Assembly (NCBI GenBank): GCA_016182425.1
Contig: JACPGP010000022.1
Coordinates: forward strand, 1-5,395
Reading direction: 5' to 3'
Source: Candidatus Levyibacteriota bacterium
GTDB lineage: Bacteria; Patescibacteria; Microgenomatia; Levybacterales; UBA12049
Length of the DNA: 5,395 bases
Shown here: one piece after another, positions 4,792 to 5,395 of the stretch
Numbering within the stretch: the stretch's first letter is position 1
How the letters are laid out: each line of letters begins with the position of its first letter
Translations under genes and position numbers: made by a program
The notes under the pieces: generated by a model
What the model was told of the DNA's origin: nothing
The model's input: the letters and a program-made list of their open reading frames with translations, nothing else
Database searches by the model: none

Positions 4792-5367
4792 ATGTTTACA
4801 GGTATTATTACACATACAGGAAAACTGAAAAAAAAAGAAAAGCAGTTATTTACATTTTCTGCATCAGGAGATCTTCTTAAAAAACTTAGAAAGGGAGAAA
4901 GCATTGCGGTTAATGGTTGTTGCTTAACAATTATAAATGTATCACACAGCACATTTGATGTTGAGATTATGCCCGAAACACAAAAGAAAACAATGATTCA
5001 AACATTGAGAGCAGGACAGATTGTTAATTTTGAATTGCCAGTTTCAGCAATAACGCTTTTATCAGGTCATATTGCGCAGGGACACATAGACGGCGTAGGT
5101 AAAATTGCAAAAATACAGAAAGAGGGAAACAGTCAAATTCTGACCGTTATTATTCCAAAAGATTTACGTCGATACATTGTAGCAAAGGGATCAATAACTT
5201 TAAACGGTATTTCACTCACCGTCATTGATGCAGAAAATGACTATTGTACTGTTGGTATTATTCCATACACATGGAAAAACACGATGCTTAACAAAATAAA
5301 AGTTGGGAATTTGGTAAATATAGAAGTAGATATTATAGCAAAGTATATATGGAAACAAAAAATATAA
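4792..5367 (+). CDS. ribE: Riboflavin synthase alpha subunit RibE
   Basis: RibE dismutates two molecules of 6,7-dimethyl-8-ribityllumazine to riboflavin and a pyrimidinedione, the last step of riboflavin synthesis (cytosolic trimer). From ATG 4792 it has 191 residues, slightly short for the family (about 195-215), and shows the expected pair of lumazine-binding repeats. The first repeat has MFTGII at 1-6, NGCCLT at 41-46 and MPETQKKT at 60-67. The linker is SGHIAQGHIDGVG at 91-103. The second repeat has NGISLT at 138-143 and IPYTWKNT at 157-164. MFTGII is nearly always the true N-terminus, so ATG 4792 is preferred to ATG 4786. No normal Shine-Dalgarno is found; only GGGG from the terminator arm lies close. 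The gene heads the operon, and its 3' end overlaps the next gene. Confidence 0.95.
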   Translation: MFTGIITHTGKLKKKEKQLFTFSASGDLLKKLRKGESIAVNGCCLTIINVSHSTFDVEIMPETQKKTMIQTLRAGQIVNFELPVSAITLLSGHIAQGHIDGVGKIAKIQKEGNSQILTVIIPKDLRRYIVAKGSITLNGISLTVIDAENDYCTVGIIPYTWKNTMLNKIKVGNLVNIEVDIIAKYIWKQKI

Positions 5368-5395
5368 AAATTGCCATTGTTGGAAGCATGTTTCA
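5349..5395 (+). CDS. ribH: Probable lumazine synthase RibH, first 15 codons (cut by window end)
   Basis: An ATG at 5349, inside the last codons of ribE and in another frame, opens METKNIKIAIVGSMFH and runs off the window. The KIAIV-S-F pattern matches the first strand of lumazine synthase, which usually reads KIAIVVSRFN. RibH makes 6,7-dimethyl-8-ribityllumazine, the substrate of RibE, so the pairing makes sense. The overlap with ribE is 19 bases and no Shine-Dalgarno is seen, pointing to translational coupling. The call rests on about ten residues plus context; another flavin gene is possible. Confidence 0.6.
   Translation, partial: METKNIKIAIVGSMF

Overview
The window reads as a compact stretch of bacterial chromosome of moderately low GC. 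Genes are packed with gaps of 0 to 16 bases or overlaps, Shine-Dalgarno sequences appear before some genes, and TGA is a normal stop (the phosphoribosyltransferase and the MsrQ-like gene both end in it). No transposase, tRNA, rRNA, CRISPR array or phage gene is visible. The mix of genes (HtpX, DUF5676-type small membrane protein, COG1926-type phosphoribosyltransferase, heme-binding ferric-reductase-like protein) would suit an uncultured small-genome lineage such as Patescibacteria. That placement is a weak inference from general familiarity, not something the sequence proves.

Layout. (1) Bases 1-1180, plus strand: the 3' part of pdxT (glutaminase of PLP synthase), then htpX (membrane zinc protease) four bases later. 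(2) Bases 1135-1800, minus strand: an MsrQ/YedZ-like heme-binding membrane protein whose last 15 codons overlap the end of htpX tail to tail. (3) Bases 1799-1873: a divergent control region. It holds a near-consensus promoter for the minus gene, an extended -10 for the plus genes, and a perfect 9-bp inverted repeat lying across both. (4) Bases 1874-4607, plus strand: a tight four-gene operon encoding a DUF5676-like small membrane protein, a type I phosphoribosyltransferase, a short-chain dehydrogenase and a membrane-anchored alpha/beta hydrolase. (5) Bases 4597-5395, plus strand: a riboflavin operon under an FMN riboswitch with its own promoter and intrinsic terminator, followed by ribE and the first codons of a gene that looks like ribH.

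The most solid regulatory result is the FMN riboswitch. Its promoter, aptamer, terminator and a plausible antiterminator partner inside the aptamer can all be placed by eye. The most unusual results are in the expression signals. htpX and the MsrQ-like gene each have a -10-type hexamer ending exactly six bases before the start codon, which predicts leaderless mRNAs. The divergent promoter region carries a large operator-like inverted repeat. ribE lacks an ordinary Shine-Dalgarno and starts just after the terminator U-run. No clearly new multi-gene system is evident. The phosphoribosyltransferase-SDR-hydrolase operon is the part whose function remains unknown.
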